Part shown: positions 46,484 to 58,248 of the stretch, piece by piece | Position numbering within the stretch: position 1 is the stretch's first letter | Layout of the letters: each line of letters starts with the position of its first letter | The notes under the pieces: model-generated | What the model was told of the DNA's origin: nothing | Databases searched by the model: none | What the model saw: only the letters and a program-made list of their open reading frames with translations | Source: Nemania diffusa | Lineage: Eukaryota > Ascomycota > Sordariomycetes > Xylariales > Xylariaceae | Assembly: GCA_038501195.1 (NCBI GenBank) | Contig: JBBPUQ010000010.1 | Coordinates: 3,036,001-3,100,000, forward strand | Direction: 5' to 3' | DNA length: 64,000 nt | Position numbers and translations under genes: made by a program

Positions 46484-47145
46484 AGCCTTTTGGAAAAGGA
46501 TTTGCGGTTGGGCTAACTAGATAACTATCGATCTAGCTAGCTGCTAGTGATCGCCATCGCGCGCTTGGATGGCGTGAAGCCGTGTAGATAAGACCTCGAA
46601 TCTCCGGCACGGTAGATAAGGATGTAAGTAAGAATGTGGAGCAGACGGGAAATTAATGCGAGACTAATGCAATACATGTCTGATCATCTACCTGCATGAA
46701 GGGGATATAGTGATATTCGCTTTTACAGCACCTATATGCCGGTAAACAGGGATGACGAATCGAAGAGCGGAGCCGAAGCGGGAATGGAAAAGCAGGCACA
46801 TACAGTAATTCCAATTTCCCAAATCACTGCCGCCAAGCAACCTTAAGGAGGTGCTATGGGCTGGGTTGGTAATGGATACAACCTTGAACCCTCAAAGAAT
46901 GCGCGAATGGCATCCACACGCTGGGATAATGAATCGCTCTTCTTTACTCATTGCCATTGAAACCTCCGAAACGAACCAATGCATCAATCTAAATACTTCG
47001 CGCCTTGGTATCCGGGATGCGGACCAACTGCCGTTTTGGTTCTCCCCACGTGTGGAATACGGTTGCCAAGAGAGAAATTATGCCGCGAAGCTGGTTGAGG
47101 TTTTCGTGCGTGAGCGAGATGTTGATCTTGCTTTTAAGATCTAGC

Positions 47146-47153
47146 TATAAATA
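47146..47153 (+). promoter_or_regulatory. TATA box of the phytase-like gene
   Basis: TATAAATA about 90 bases upstream of the start codon at 47236. Confidence 0.6.
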
Positions 47154-47235
47154 TTCGCATATGACCGTGTGGCCAGGGACATGATTGACTTCTATCGCCC
47201 TGTGTCTGCTAAGGGATTTCCCTCTAATCCTCACG

Positions 47236-49528
47236 ATGCGAGCCTCCCAGCTTTCAGCTTTGATAGCTGTCGTACCCTCTTTTATCGGCATAGCCACGTC
47301 TCTTGATCTCCCTGTTGCCGCAAGGATAGATGGGGTTGACTCAGAATTTACTGCTGTCGTTTACAACACCAGCCCAGTTCTCGTCAGCAATGACGGCGGT
47401 GCTGCAACTGGTGGGTTTCACACGTTTAGCTTTAGTAGCAGTGCCAACATCACAGAGACGCACCACCAGACCCCCGGCCGGACGAAACTGGTAACCACCG
47501 TTTACGGTATCGATGGGAAAGACTTGATTATTACTATCGCCCAACCAGATTCCTTCTTTCGCGCATATGATGCTACCACCACCGAGCAGATCGGAGAACC
47601 TCTTACCCGCGCGTTAGGCGACTGGTCGGCACTTTGTGTTTGGAGGAGCCAAAGCAGCGGAGAGCAATATTTATATCTGTTTGGCAAAAAGGAAGCTACC
47701 CAGTTCCTAGTCCGAGGAGCCCAGGGATCCATCGATCTTGTTGAGATCCAAACGTTTGGGACAACAGTGGAGGCGTCTTCGTGTGCTATATCTTCATCTG
47801 CTTCCGCTGTGTTCTTTAGCAGCAAAGGCGATTCTCAAATATACACTTTCGGCGCCACGGAGTCAACCCAAGTGCCAGCTATTACCGTTCTGGGAGACAC
47901 TGGAGCCGACGTCACTGGACTTGCTGTGTATGTTGGCAAAGCGTCTGATTATCTTTTTGTCGCCCAAACAGATGCCATTGCTCTTTACGACGCGTCGTTC
48001 GAGAATCTAGGGTCTGCGACCATCACCGGTGACAATGATATCGAAATAAGAGGGCTCAATATCTACCAGAGTACGACAGAGCTGTATCCCGCTGGCGCCG
48101 TCACGTATGCAATTGAGAGTGAATCTGGGGCCGGGTTAGGAATCAGCTCACTGGAAACCGTTTTCAACAATTTTACCCTGGAAGTGAACACTGCATTCAG
48201 CCCGCGAAAAGTTGCGTGCAAAATTACACCATCGGTGTGCTCTGAGTGCAATTATAATGGATTCTGCGAATCGTCTGCCCAATCAAACGGCCAGACCACT
48301 TGCTCGTGCTTCGCAGGCTTTACTGGGGACACTTGTGGATCTTTCAACTGTCGGAACGATTGCGCTGGTCATGGTACATGTATCGGGGCGAATCAATGCG
48401 ATTGCGACGAGGGGTTTGGAGGGTTATACTGTGCTTTCAAAGTTGTCGAACCCTTTGCTGAGACAGACCCGAATGGTGTTGATGGCGACGATCCAGCTAT
48501 TTGGATCTCGCCAATCAATAAGACGCTGTCACGGATAATCACGACAACGAAGTCAGAGGTTGGTGCTGGCTTCGGGGTTTTCGACCTATCTGGGAAGAAA
48601 TTACAGACTATCATTGCTGCGGAGCCGAACAACGTTGATGTGATTTACAACTTCCCGGCTGGAGATAAAGTGATCGACTTGGTGTATGCCGCTTGTCGAG
48701 AAGACAATACAATGTGGTACGTGTCTATCCTCCCAACCTCTCACGTTTATAATACTCATTATGGACAGTCTGTTTGAAATATATCAAAACGGGACCCTCG
48801 GACCGATAGCAGGGGGAGTCCAGCCGACAAAGGAGGATTATGACGTTTATGGCAGTTGTGTATACCGGTCACGTACCACAGGCAAGCAATATCTGTTTGT
48901 CAACGCCAAGACAGCCGAATATCTGCAGTTTGAACTGTCATGGAATGACGATTCCCAAGCCCTTGAGACTACCTTTGTACGAAATTTTACAGGAGGCTCC
49001 GGCGGCCAGGTAGAAGGCTGCGTAAGCGACGAACCAAATGGTTGGGTCATAATCGGAGAAGAGCCACGCGCATTATGGCGCTATGGCGCGGAACCGGATG
49101 ACGATGTTAGCGAGGGGTTCCTCATTGCCGAGGTTGGAGACGGACATGCATATGCGGACGTCGAAGGTGTCACCTTAGTCGAAGGAACCACGGCGAACGA
49201 TGGCTTCATATTGGTTAGCCAGCAAGGCGTTAGTGCCTATAACGTCTATCGTCGCGCTGCGCCTCATGAGTTTGTCGAGACCTGGACTACGGCGGAGAAT
49301 ACTGAAAAGGGAGTCGATGCGGTTTCTAATACGGACGGCATCACCGCTGTCGGGACATCGCTTGGTTCTGCATTTCCACATGGATTGGTAGTGGTTCATG
49401 ATGATGCTAATCAATTGCCAGAGGGTGGAACCAGTGACGAAGCAAGCTTTAAGTTGATTAGCCTGGGCGATATCTTGAGCGATGACCTCCTAGCTGAGCT
49501 AAACCCAGATTGGGACCCTCGAGCATAA
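47236..49528 (+). CDS. Secreted phytase-like protein: two beta-propellers with EGF-like repeats
   Basis: Spliced model 47236-48716 joined to 48769-49528, 746 residues. A signal peptide (SALIAVVPSFIGIATSL) predicts secretion. Residues about 35-325 are a propeller-like, probably degenerate beta-propeller. Residues about 328-400 form two EGF-like cysteine-rich modules (CSCFAGFTGDTC, CDCDEGFGGLYC). Residues about 405-746 are a second propeller with the phytase signature TDPNGVDGDDPAIW, plus GGVQPTKEDYDVYGSCVYRS and YADVEGVTLVEG. The beta-propeller phytase family removes phosphate from phytate using calcium ions; this double-propeller plus EGF layout is known in fungal members. If active it would scavenge phosphate outside the cell. 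The upstream open frame starts at TTG; ATG 47236 with a TATA box nearby is preferred. Confidence 0.9.
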
Positions 49529-49783
49529 GCAAGCCAACTCCAATATCGGGATGATACCTGTATGCGATCCAAGATTCCGTATCGAAATCCACCATTACTA
49601 AAACGAAAGAGTGCTACTCAAGAAAGCCCGCATTGCATTTATTTTACTGATACCAGACTCTAGCCAAGGAGTGAATAGAATGCAGGTGGAATTAAGTACA
49701 AGAACTTCAACCAACTACATCTCAACTGGTCATACAAGACTCCCCATGCGTATATATATGTTTCTCTCCCTTAATCTTAAGCC

Positions 49784-52700
49784 TTAATGAAAATTTACGA
49801 CTTTGCTTTTCACGCAAACTGCTTTCGCCAAAGTCTGTATTGAACCACTAGACAACAGCTCTAGCACCTGCAACGTGGCTTCGAACTCCCGGGTGATGAA
49901 ATTTCGGATCTCGATAGCGACAAGAGAGTCGAGAGGATAATGAGATAATGAGCGTGTGATATCGAGATCCTCAATGTCCATCATCATCACGGCGGCGAGT
50001 TTGCAAACCAGCCCATCACAGATGATCTTTTCTGCCTCATCCAAAGTCTTTGCTGCTTTCACGGCCGAGTTATAGGATATGGCTTTGGCTGTTCCTACGG
50101 AAGCGTCGGCTGCGGCTGCCGCCTCAGCCGCTTCGCGAAGGTACTTACACTTCGCGTCATCTGTCCAAAATGGCTGCATCGTAGGCGTGATGCGCATGCC
50201 AGTGATCGTATGGTTGTTGCAGGCTGCAGTCATGCGGCCACTTATGGCCGCACCCAAGAGCGCTAAAACTTCCGCCTCGCAGATTGTATCACTTCCCAGG
50301 TTTCTCGCCACTTCTGCGGCCTTCTCAAGGTCTTCAGCTAGATATCCAGAGTCGGAGATGGCGGTGAGGTCTAGAGATGATGCGGGTAGTCCCATCGCAA
50401 GACGATGTTGAACAAGGGAATTCAGGAAGCAATTCGCAGCGGCGTAAGCAGCTTGGCCTCGATTGCCTACCATGCCAGCAACAGAAGATATTGCGACGAA
50501 AAAGTCGAGAGGTGCATTTATAAGGGCACGATGGAAATTCCAGCCCCCTTGAACCTTCGACTCGATGACAGTGGTGTAGTCATCGTATGTCATCTTCTCG
50601 AAGAGCACATCCTAAATCAGTGTTAGAACTTATCATACCAGTTGCAAGGCTTATCCTCAAACTTACTCGAAGAACCATAGCACCATGTATCAGCCCTCGA
50701 ACAGGAGGCAGGCCTTCTAAACCAAAGTTAACCAGCTCTTCGACATCGGCTGGATTTGCAACATCGCATTGTCGAACGATAATCTCGGCACCAGCTTCTG
50801 CCGCTTCATCTGCTAATTCCTTGACTTTCCCGGTAATACTTCCGCTTCGAGATACTAGTACCAAATGGCGCGCTCCTCGACTAACCATCCACCGTGCCAT
50901 GCTACGTCCAAGGCCACCTGTTCCGCCGATAAGAATGTATGTCGAATTTCTCTTCAACAGTTGCGCGGGCTTCTTCGGTGGCGTAACCTGAACGACATCA
51001 TCTGCATGAGGGACGATCACTACCTTTCCATGTGTCTTGCCGCTATGCAATGTCTTGAATGCAGTTTCGACATCTGAGATTGGGAAAGAAATAACCGGGC
51101 AGATCGGCCTAATCTTGCCGTACCGCAAGAGGCTCGAAACATCCAAAAGCAGCCCGCCGAGTATTGCAGGGCGCTCAACAGCGATGGACATAATGTCAAC
51201 CGAGGTGAAACTTGCGTTACTGTCGGGATGGGTCATTTCTAATCGTGTGTTTAAGCTTGAATCTCGTGAGCCGATATTGATTAGACGGCCAAACTTGCTC
51301 AGACACTTCCAGCTCTCTCGTAGTGCATCACCAGCGAGCGAGTTAAGAACTAGGTCGACGCCTTGCTGATGTGTGGCTTGCCTTATAGCATCGCCAAAAG
51401 AGGTGTTTCTACTGTAGAAGATATGATCCTCGGCAATACTATAGTTTTTCATGAGGAATTCTTTCTTCTCCAGGCTGCCTACAGTTGCGTATACTTCAGC
51501 TCCGATCATTTGGGCAAGGTTTATGGTAGCTTGCCCAACGGCGCCAGCTCCGGCATGAATTAGCACTGTCTCATCGTGCCTCAATCGGCCGAGCTCAACC
51601 AGAGAGCGATACGCAGTGGCATAGGCTAAGGGGATTGTTGCGCCAGTTTCGAAAGACATATCTCTGGGGAGTTTGAACGCGAATGCAGCTTTGGTGCGTA
51701 CAGAGGTAGCGAGCGCACCTTGTGTTATAGCTGCCACACGATCGCCGACTGCAATGCCTCGAACCCCATCGCCAACCGACGTAACGATACCCGAAGCCTC
51801 GGTGCCAAACTCTGGGATTGGGAGTTTACCATGTGCGGCTTCCAAGTCCCTGTGGTTAACCCCGATAGCCTGAACCCGAAGTTCGATGCTGTCGGGCTCC
51901 AAGGGACTTTCGTTCTCCACGTCGTCGGCGAAATGCAACGTATCAAGAGCGCCTAGATTACCAATTGTCAACTTCAGCGCTCGGTCGCCTTCGCCAAATG
52001 GCGCCTGCTGAATTGCAGACGGCTTCGTCTCACGGTATACGATATCATTCAGTTCTTCATCATTTATGATTCGTGGGGTGAAGAACGAGCCAGATCGTTC
52101 CATGAATTCCATCTCCTTATTGGCAGACGAACCATTGCTAAAAATGGCCGTTAACACTTTCACGATTGCCTCGATGATCTTACTGGTCGGAAGCGGTGAT
52201 CTGCCATCCAAGTCTAGAGTAGCAAATGGCAGAAGGGTTTCCGAGCGAATGGTGCGGCTCAGGCCAGCGACCATGTTCAGATCGGGAGTTGTGGAGTTTT
52301 CGTAAGCACCTCGGACAAGCCATAGAGCACCTCTGACAGAAGTTAGTACCTTCTGCAGTGCATCGAATTGAGTTGCCTTGAGATTTGCTAGGAGGGGAGT
52401 CTCGATCTCCTGCAAGAATATTACAAGTTTATCCGCCGCGAGACTGCTCGTCAGGTTGCTGGTAGTAGGCTTCTTGCCCGTAATACGCTCTAGTGCCTCG
52501 GCCAATCCGAATGCCAGCTCATTCTGCGAGACAGTATCTCCATGAATGATTTCGATCTCAGCATCAGGGATCTCCGAGTCCCCTTCTAGCACTTCGTCAG
52601 TCGTGTTATAGGGGTTGACGGATAAGGGTTCTAAAATAGGCTCCCATTCCAGCTTATAACACAGTTCGCGACGGTCTTCGAGATTAGACTGTCCTTCCCG

Positions 52701-55700
52701 GTCTATTATTGGTGCAACTGTCAACCCTTCGATGGTTATTAGAGGCTCTGATGACGTGGTGTCATTTATCGCATATATGGTGACTTTTGTCGGCTTTGGG
52801 ATATCGACTGGCAGAATGCCCTGACAATAGGCCCGGATGCTTTGCCCTGGTTGTTGAGTTGCCACCCCCACCTCCTTCGACATCGAGATCCTGGAAACTG
52901 AAGTCGGTAAATATACGGTATCAATAGTATCGCGTCCATTTCCAGCAATCGACCAGTATAGAGAGATTAATGACTCCAAGAAGGCAGGTTGAATAATTGC
53001 TTCCGATAAATAATTGTTCGGCATTTCTTTTGCAACATCTGGTACAAGGATGTCCGCGCGGGAGCAGCCGTCGCCTATAACGCAATTACTTAGGCCTTGA
53101 AACGTAGGCCCATAAGAGACTCCAGCCCCGGATAAAGTTTCGTACAACTCAGTCTCATTGAGTGACCCTAATACGGTCTTGTCCACCTCAGCAGTTGCGG
53201 CTTGAAGCCGAGCCCTCGAAGAAAAGGTCTGTCTTGTGGCATCGACTCCATTTGAGTCTCGAGTTTCAACTGTGATGAGACCCTTGCAGTGCTCTTTCCA
53301 CCCCTTGGTCTTAGTCCACGAACAAATTCGAAATTCGTCCCAGACCTCGGAAGAGACAAGACTACCTTCTTGGTGTGGTCTGAGTGAAGTCGTCATCTCG
53401 ACATCCTCTTCTGAGATGATCGATGGAGCGGTAACCGAAACATCGCGGAGCTCAAACTTGTCGAAAGCGGTATTCGCTTGCGCCGCCTTTTGAGATATCG
53501 CCTCAAGTGCCATAGCGAGATATCCCGCCATTGGAAAGACTGTCATGGACTGGATTTTGTGATGTTGTAGCCACGGCAGATCATCTAAGCGAACTATGTT
53601 TCGCCAGGTTGGCTCCAAGTCATTCGAATAGTTTGCAAGGGTCCCCAGGATGTCGTTCCTTGGAGCTGTTCGGTTTTTGTGCACTTGGGTGAATCGAGAC
53701 TCATGCCAATACTTACCAGAGTAATTCCAGGGGTATCGAGGTAGGTCATTCAATAAGATAGGCGACTTCCCTGGCTTTGGGAAATTGATCGCCTCGAAAT
53801 CGAGAACGGCGCCCTTGGTAAACAAAGCAGCCGCTACATCTAGCGCCGTTTCTACGGCATCCTTTTTCCTTGCTAGGGCCGAGATATAGGGGACTTTGGC
53901 AGCATCCCCTCCAACAGCTTTCAAAATCTGCTTTAGGGGACCTTGAAGGGCAGAGTGAGGGCCTAGTTCCAGAAGCATGTTGACCCCGGTCTTGTGACCG
54001 TTGATTGGTTCAAGCATATTTTGAACGGCTTCGTTGAATCGTACCGCGCACGTAAGATTCTGCACCCAGTATGAAGACTCCAGTTCCGAACCATCAATGC
54101 GGCGGCCCAACAACGATGAATGGAACCTCACGTTCGTAGATATTGGAGGCTGCACGTCTGCAATCGATGCCTGGTAGTCTTTGGCAAGGAGGTTCATATG
54201 ATGGGAGTGGTATGCGGTATCGACGAATAGCTTTCTGTTGAATAACTGCTTCTCTTCCGCAATATTCTTTAGCTCATCAATACCAGCTTCGTCGCCAGAG
54301 ATGGTGAGACTTGTCGGACTATTATAGCAGGCAATTCTTATTTCTCCAGCTTTGATTTCCGAAATTAGGGGCTCGAATTCTTCCTTGCTCCCCCCAACAG
54401 CCATCATCGCACCTCGCAGAGACGGATATCTCTCCTTCAAAACAGGTACAAGCCGGCCACGATGATATGCCACTGCCATACACGTCTCGAAGGTCAGGAC
54501 ACCGGCGGCATATGCAGCCCCAATCTCGCCACTTGAGTGGCCAGCCACGGCCGTCGGCCTAATACCCCAGGACCTCATGAGGTCTACTAGCGCCAGCTGA
54601 ATAGCTGTGCACGCCGGCTGGCTTATGTGTGCTGCGCCAACATTAGATGTCTTTTCATCCTTTGATAGTTCTTCTAGAAGGGACCATGGGGCACCCAAAG
54701 AACCTAGGCACACGTCGGCATAGTCGATAGCGTTAGAGAATACTGGATACTGCTGATACAGCTCACGGCCCATGCCATACCACTGAGCGCCTTGACCCGT
54801 GAAGATGAAGCCAATCCTCAGAGTATCGGACTCTTTTCCAGGCGAAATTCTTTGGCCGTTTATTGCTTCGATTAGATCAAATGACCTTAAAGCTGGAATT
54901 GCAACCCTCCACTGCAATAGCGACCGCCGCTGGCCAAGGGTATAAGCCACATCCGCCATCAAGGCTTTCTGGAACATCTCTGGCCTCTGCTCTAGGTATA
55001 TGACAAGGTTTTTCAGGACCGCTTCTAGCGAGCCCTTGTCATTTGCCGTGACTACGAAAAGCTTTCTAGTTGGAGTATCGTCTTTGAGGTCGGCATCGTT
55101 CTTGGCTCCTCGCTGGGTGAACGGTACCCGCTCCAGAACCACGTGGGCGTTAGTGCCGCCGAACCCGAAGTTATTTATACTTATATACTTCTTGTTCTTA
55201 GGCCAAGGGCGCTGACTTATCGGGACCTATTCATGCCATTAACCTCTATAGCTTTGGGTCCTTATCCGTTAAATCTTACCTTCATGTGCCAAGCCTTGAA
55301 GGGGATCTTTGTATTTGGTTGCTTAAAGTCGTAATTCGGTAAAATGAAGCCCCGTTCAAGCATCAAAGCCGATTTAATAACCGCAACGATACCTGAAGCG
55401 CCTTCCAAATGACCAATATTCGATTTGACGGAGCCAAGATACAGAGGGTCTCGAGGCGTACGGCCTTGATGAAACACGTTGTGGATCGCCGTCGCTTCAA
55501 TGGGATCGCCCACGCGAGTTCCCGTACCGTGCGCCTCGACGAAGCCGCAATCTGCGGGGTTAATTCCCGAATTATTATACACTTGACGCATCAGAGTCTC
55601 TGTTCCTTCTAATCAGTTTCATGCACGCCTTAGAGGGGGAAAGACTATTAATGCTGACCTTGCGCTTCACCGCACGGCATTGTAATACCAGGGGTTCTCC

Positions 55701-56890
55701 CATCTTGATTAATTCCACTCCCAGCGATGATGGCTCTTATTTGGTCATTGTCTCTGCGCGCCTGGTCAAGTGGCTTAAGAACAATTACACCACAACCCTC
55801 TCCACGACCAAAACCCGTCCCTCTGTTGTCGAATGAAAATGAACGGCCGGAATCCGAGAAAAGGCGCGACTTAGAAAACGAAATCCAAAACTCCGGGAGC
55901 ATGTTTAAGTGACAACCCCCAACAATTGCCACTCCCGACTCTCCAGTCCGAAGGCTTTGGCAGGCGACATGTAAAGCAACAAGACTCGACGAACATGCAG
56001 TATCCGTAGTAAAGCTGGGCCCCTTCAAATCAAAGAAATGTGAAATTCGATTAGACTGCATCGCGTATGCGCACCCTACAGCTGTCAGCGCTATTCACGT
56101 TCAGTGGATATCCATGACTCCTACCTGTTGCTTGATGCATCGGGATGGTATCTGTGTCTCTAAATAGATGAGACTCGTATTCGGGAAACGATCCACCAAC
56201 AAATACACCAACATCTTTTCCAACTATTTCATGTTTTGGAATACCAGCGCTCTCCAAAGCCTCAAATGTACACTCCAGGAGCAAGCGCTGCTGCGGGTCC
56301 ATTGAGATCGCCTCTTTCTCCGTCAGACTGAAGAACGGCGCATCAAATGCCGCTAAATCGGTATTGAGGAAATGTCCGCCGATAGGATTATGACATCCAG
56401 CCTTTCCAGGGTTCGGATGCTGGAAGCTGGTGGTGTTGAACCTCTCTGGCGGGATCGTGGAATATCCGCTTCGTGCGCGAGCGCACAGCTCCCAAAACTC
56501 TGCCGGACTAGCCACATTGCCTGGCAGTCGGCAGGACATACCAACTATAGCAATAGGCATTGGCTTAGCCTTGGGTGTCGGTGTTGCTACATGATTCTGA
56601 GTATCGCCGTTCGAGTGGCCATTGCTGGCGACATTGGCGGAGTTACTGTAGTGTCCATTGGCATACGCCCCTGAGCTGTGAGGGAGTACATGGGGTCTAG
56701 AGCCCCCATTAATTGACCCGGCATCTTGGTCACCTATGGCGAAGTCTAAATGCCCATGCGCCAAGCCGTTGACGTGCCCATTGGTTATACCAGTAGCTTG
56801 TTCCTCAATATGAGCCGCTGAGCCTTCGCTGCCTTCGCTGAGTCCGTTTTCCACACCATTCGTATAGCCGATGATGGCTGACGGGGCCAT
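49784..56890 (-). CDS. Highly reducing polyketide synthase, KS-AT-DH-ER-KR-ACP, five exons
   Basis: Iterative type I synthase that builds a reduced polyketide from malonyl-CoA. Spliced model: 56125-56890, 55659-56075, 55280-55608, 50667-55226, 49784-50611, 2299 residues. A 110-residue leader rich in Asn, Gly and His precedes KS (about 112-540; Cys283 in DTACSSSL, His421 in EAHGTGT, His461 in NIGH). Then AT (about 642-960; Ser735 in GHSSGE), DH (about 1030-1330), ER (about 1580-1915; GAGAVG near 1730), KR (GGTGGLG near 1938; Ser2067, Tyr2080, Asn2084) and ACP (Ser2253 in LDSL). No C-methyltransferase lies between DH and ER and no thioesterase follows ACP, so release must be in trans. The DH signatures are altered (see findings). 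Introns of 49-55 bp restore conserved KS sequence. It is divergent from the hydrolase gene. Confidence 0.97.
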
Positions 56891-58248
56891 GACTGTAGGA
56901 ATGTCTGCGCCGTTGCTATGGTGACTAGGAAGTCAAGAAGACAATGAGAGGGCGCTATGGCTTTTATGCCTCCCATATGACAATGACCTCACAGTGTCAC
57001 AAGAGATACGTCTCGTTATAGAGAGGTCTTAAATGATATTACCAAGAGCGAGTGACGTTCGGGAAAGAGGAAGATCTTTCCGCCCTGAGAACGGAATATT
57101 ATTGTCAGCTTTAGGCGACCCCCCTTGCAGGAAATCTATCTGTTAATTTGAAACAGTCGTTTTCTCAACGTAAGTTCTTAGTAAATAACCACTTAGTTAC
57201 ATTTAACGGTACCGGGCCGTGGAACGATTTTGTCCTTCATGGATGATATCCCGCTAGGATTCTTTTTACACTCGCGGCGGCCGGCAACATCCAGAAAAGA
57301 CCGACTTGCCTCCTATCCGACAACATCGTGTCCGGTCTGATTCCCACAGACCCCTAGCAAGCCCTAGCAAGGGCCATGTAATCTTAACGCCAATTCATTA
57401 TGCGCCCCGACATTCAACATCATGGGTGGCGGATCTGCCGCGTAGGGATCCGCATACCGATATTACATCAACCGGGGTCAGTATTAGAATGGAAAGCTGC
57501 TGTAGGAGTGAAAAGCAACTTGATAAGTTACCGCCACTAACACCAAGTAACAGTATGATGTAGATCCCATGCATCTACTATAGGGTATAGCCTTGTAGAG
57601 GACAATCTACGTAGATTATAGACTCCCACCCCGGAACCGAGTATCGGTAGTTTAACCGCCCTGGTCTCTGGCTAGTAGGAAAATAACGAGGCTCTTCAAT
57701 AGTTGGCCCATAACCTAAAGTATGACTAAGACGACCATTGAACCCATTTTGGGTAACAGCCTTCATACAATACTTCGGCGAAGGTGATATTTTATCCGGC
57801 AGTTTCGGGGCTTGCTTTATCCAACATCCTAATCTCCCCAACATATATCCGGAACTAGTACTACCAAACATTGCGGCCAGTATTTTGCTTCTGATATCTC
57901 ATGCGTGTTGACGGTTAGTCATTCCCAGGTTTTATTGGGTCTGGATCGGTCGCTAGTAAATGACTATTCATGCCTTTGATAATTTTTTTTCTTTTTTCTT
58001 TTTTTCTCTGCCCTTTACCGTCATCCTTGTAAGACGCGCGGTAAAGATTGCAGCGTCACATTCCGGAATTGGATATCACCGGTTTCCATCTCACCCGCTT
58101 CTAGGCAAACTATCGTCATTGTGTATTATCGCTATAAGCGAGCATGTCCGCTCCATTGTAATGGTGTTGAATACATCTAATCATACCCGTCTTCGTCTTG
58201 GTATACTATAGCTAATCGGTAGCTGGAGGCGAATCCCATACCTGTAAC
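56891..58248. promoter_or_regulatory. Divergent promoter region of the PKS and FSH hydrolase genes
   Basis: About 1.36 kb between the PKS (minus) and hydrolase (plus) start codons, a layout that would allow co-regulation. It also holds a 97-codon minus-strand frame, listed separately as doubtful. Confidence 0.5.
57578..57871 (-). CDS. Doubtful small hypothetical protein in the PKS promoter region
   Basis: ATG-initiated frame of 97 residues with balanced amino-acid composition (Gly, Tyr, Pro and Arg rich, for example GYGPTIEEPRYFPTSQRPGR) and no low-complexity runs. I do not recognise it. It could be a small peptide gene, a fragment of a larger decayed enzyme gene, or chance. It is included because it lies inside the cluster core and is longer than most chance frames nearby. 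Confidence 0.25.
   Translation of the reverse strand: MFGSTSSGYMLGRLGCWIKQAPKLPDKISPSPKYCMKAVTQNGFNGRLSHTLGYGPTIEEPRYFPTSQRPGRLNYRYSVPGWESIIYVDCPLQGYTL

Larger units (their letters stand above)
46399..47235. other. Divergent promoter spacer, permease / phytase
   Basis: About 840 bases between two divergent starts; a 97-codon frame at 46851-47144 overlaps the TATA region of the downstream gene and is not called. Confidence 0.5.
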
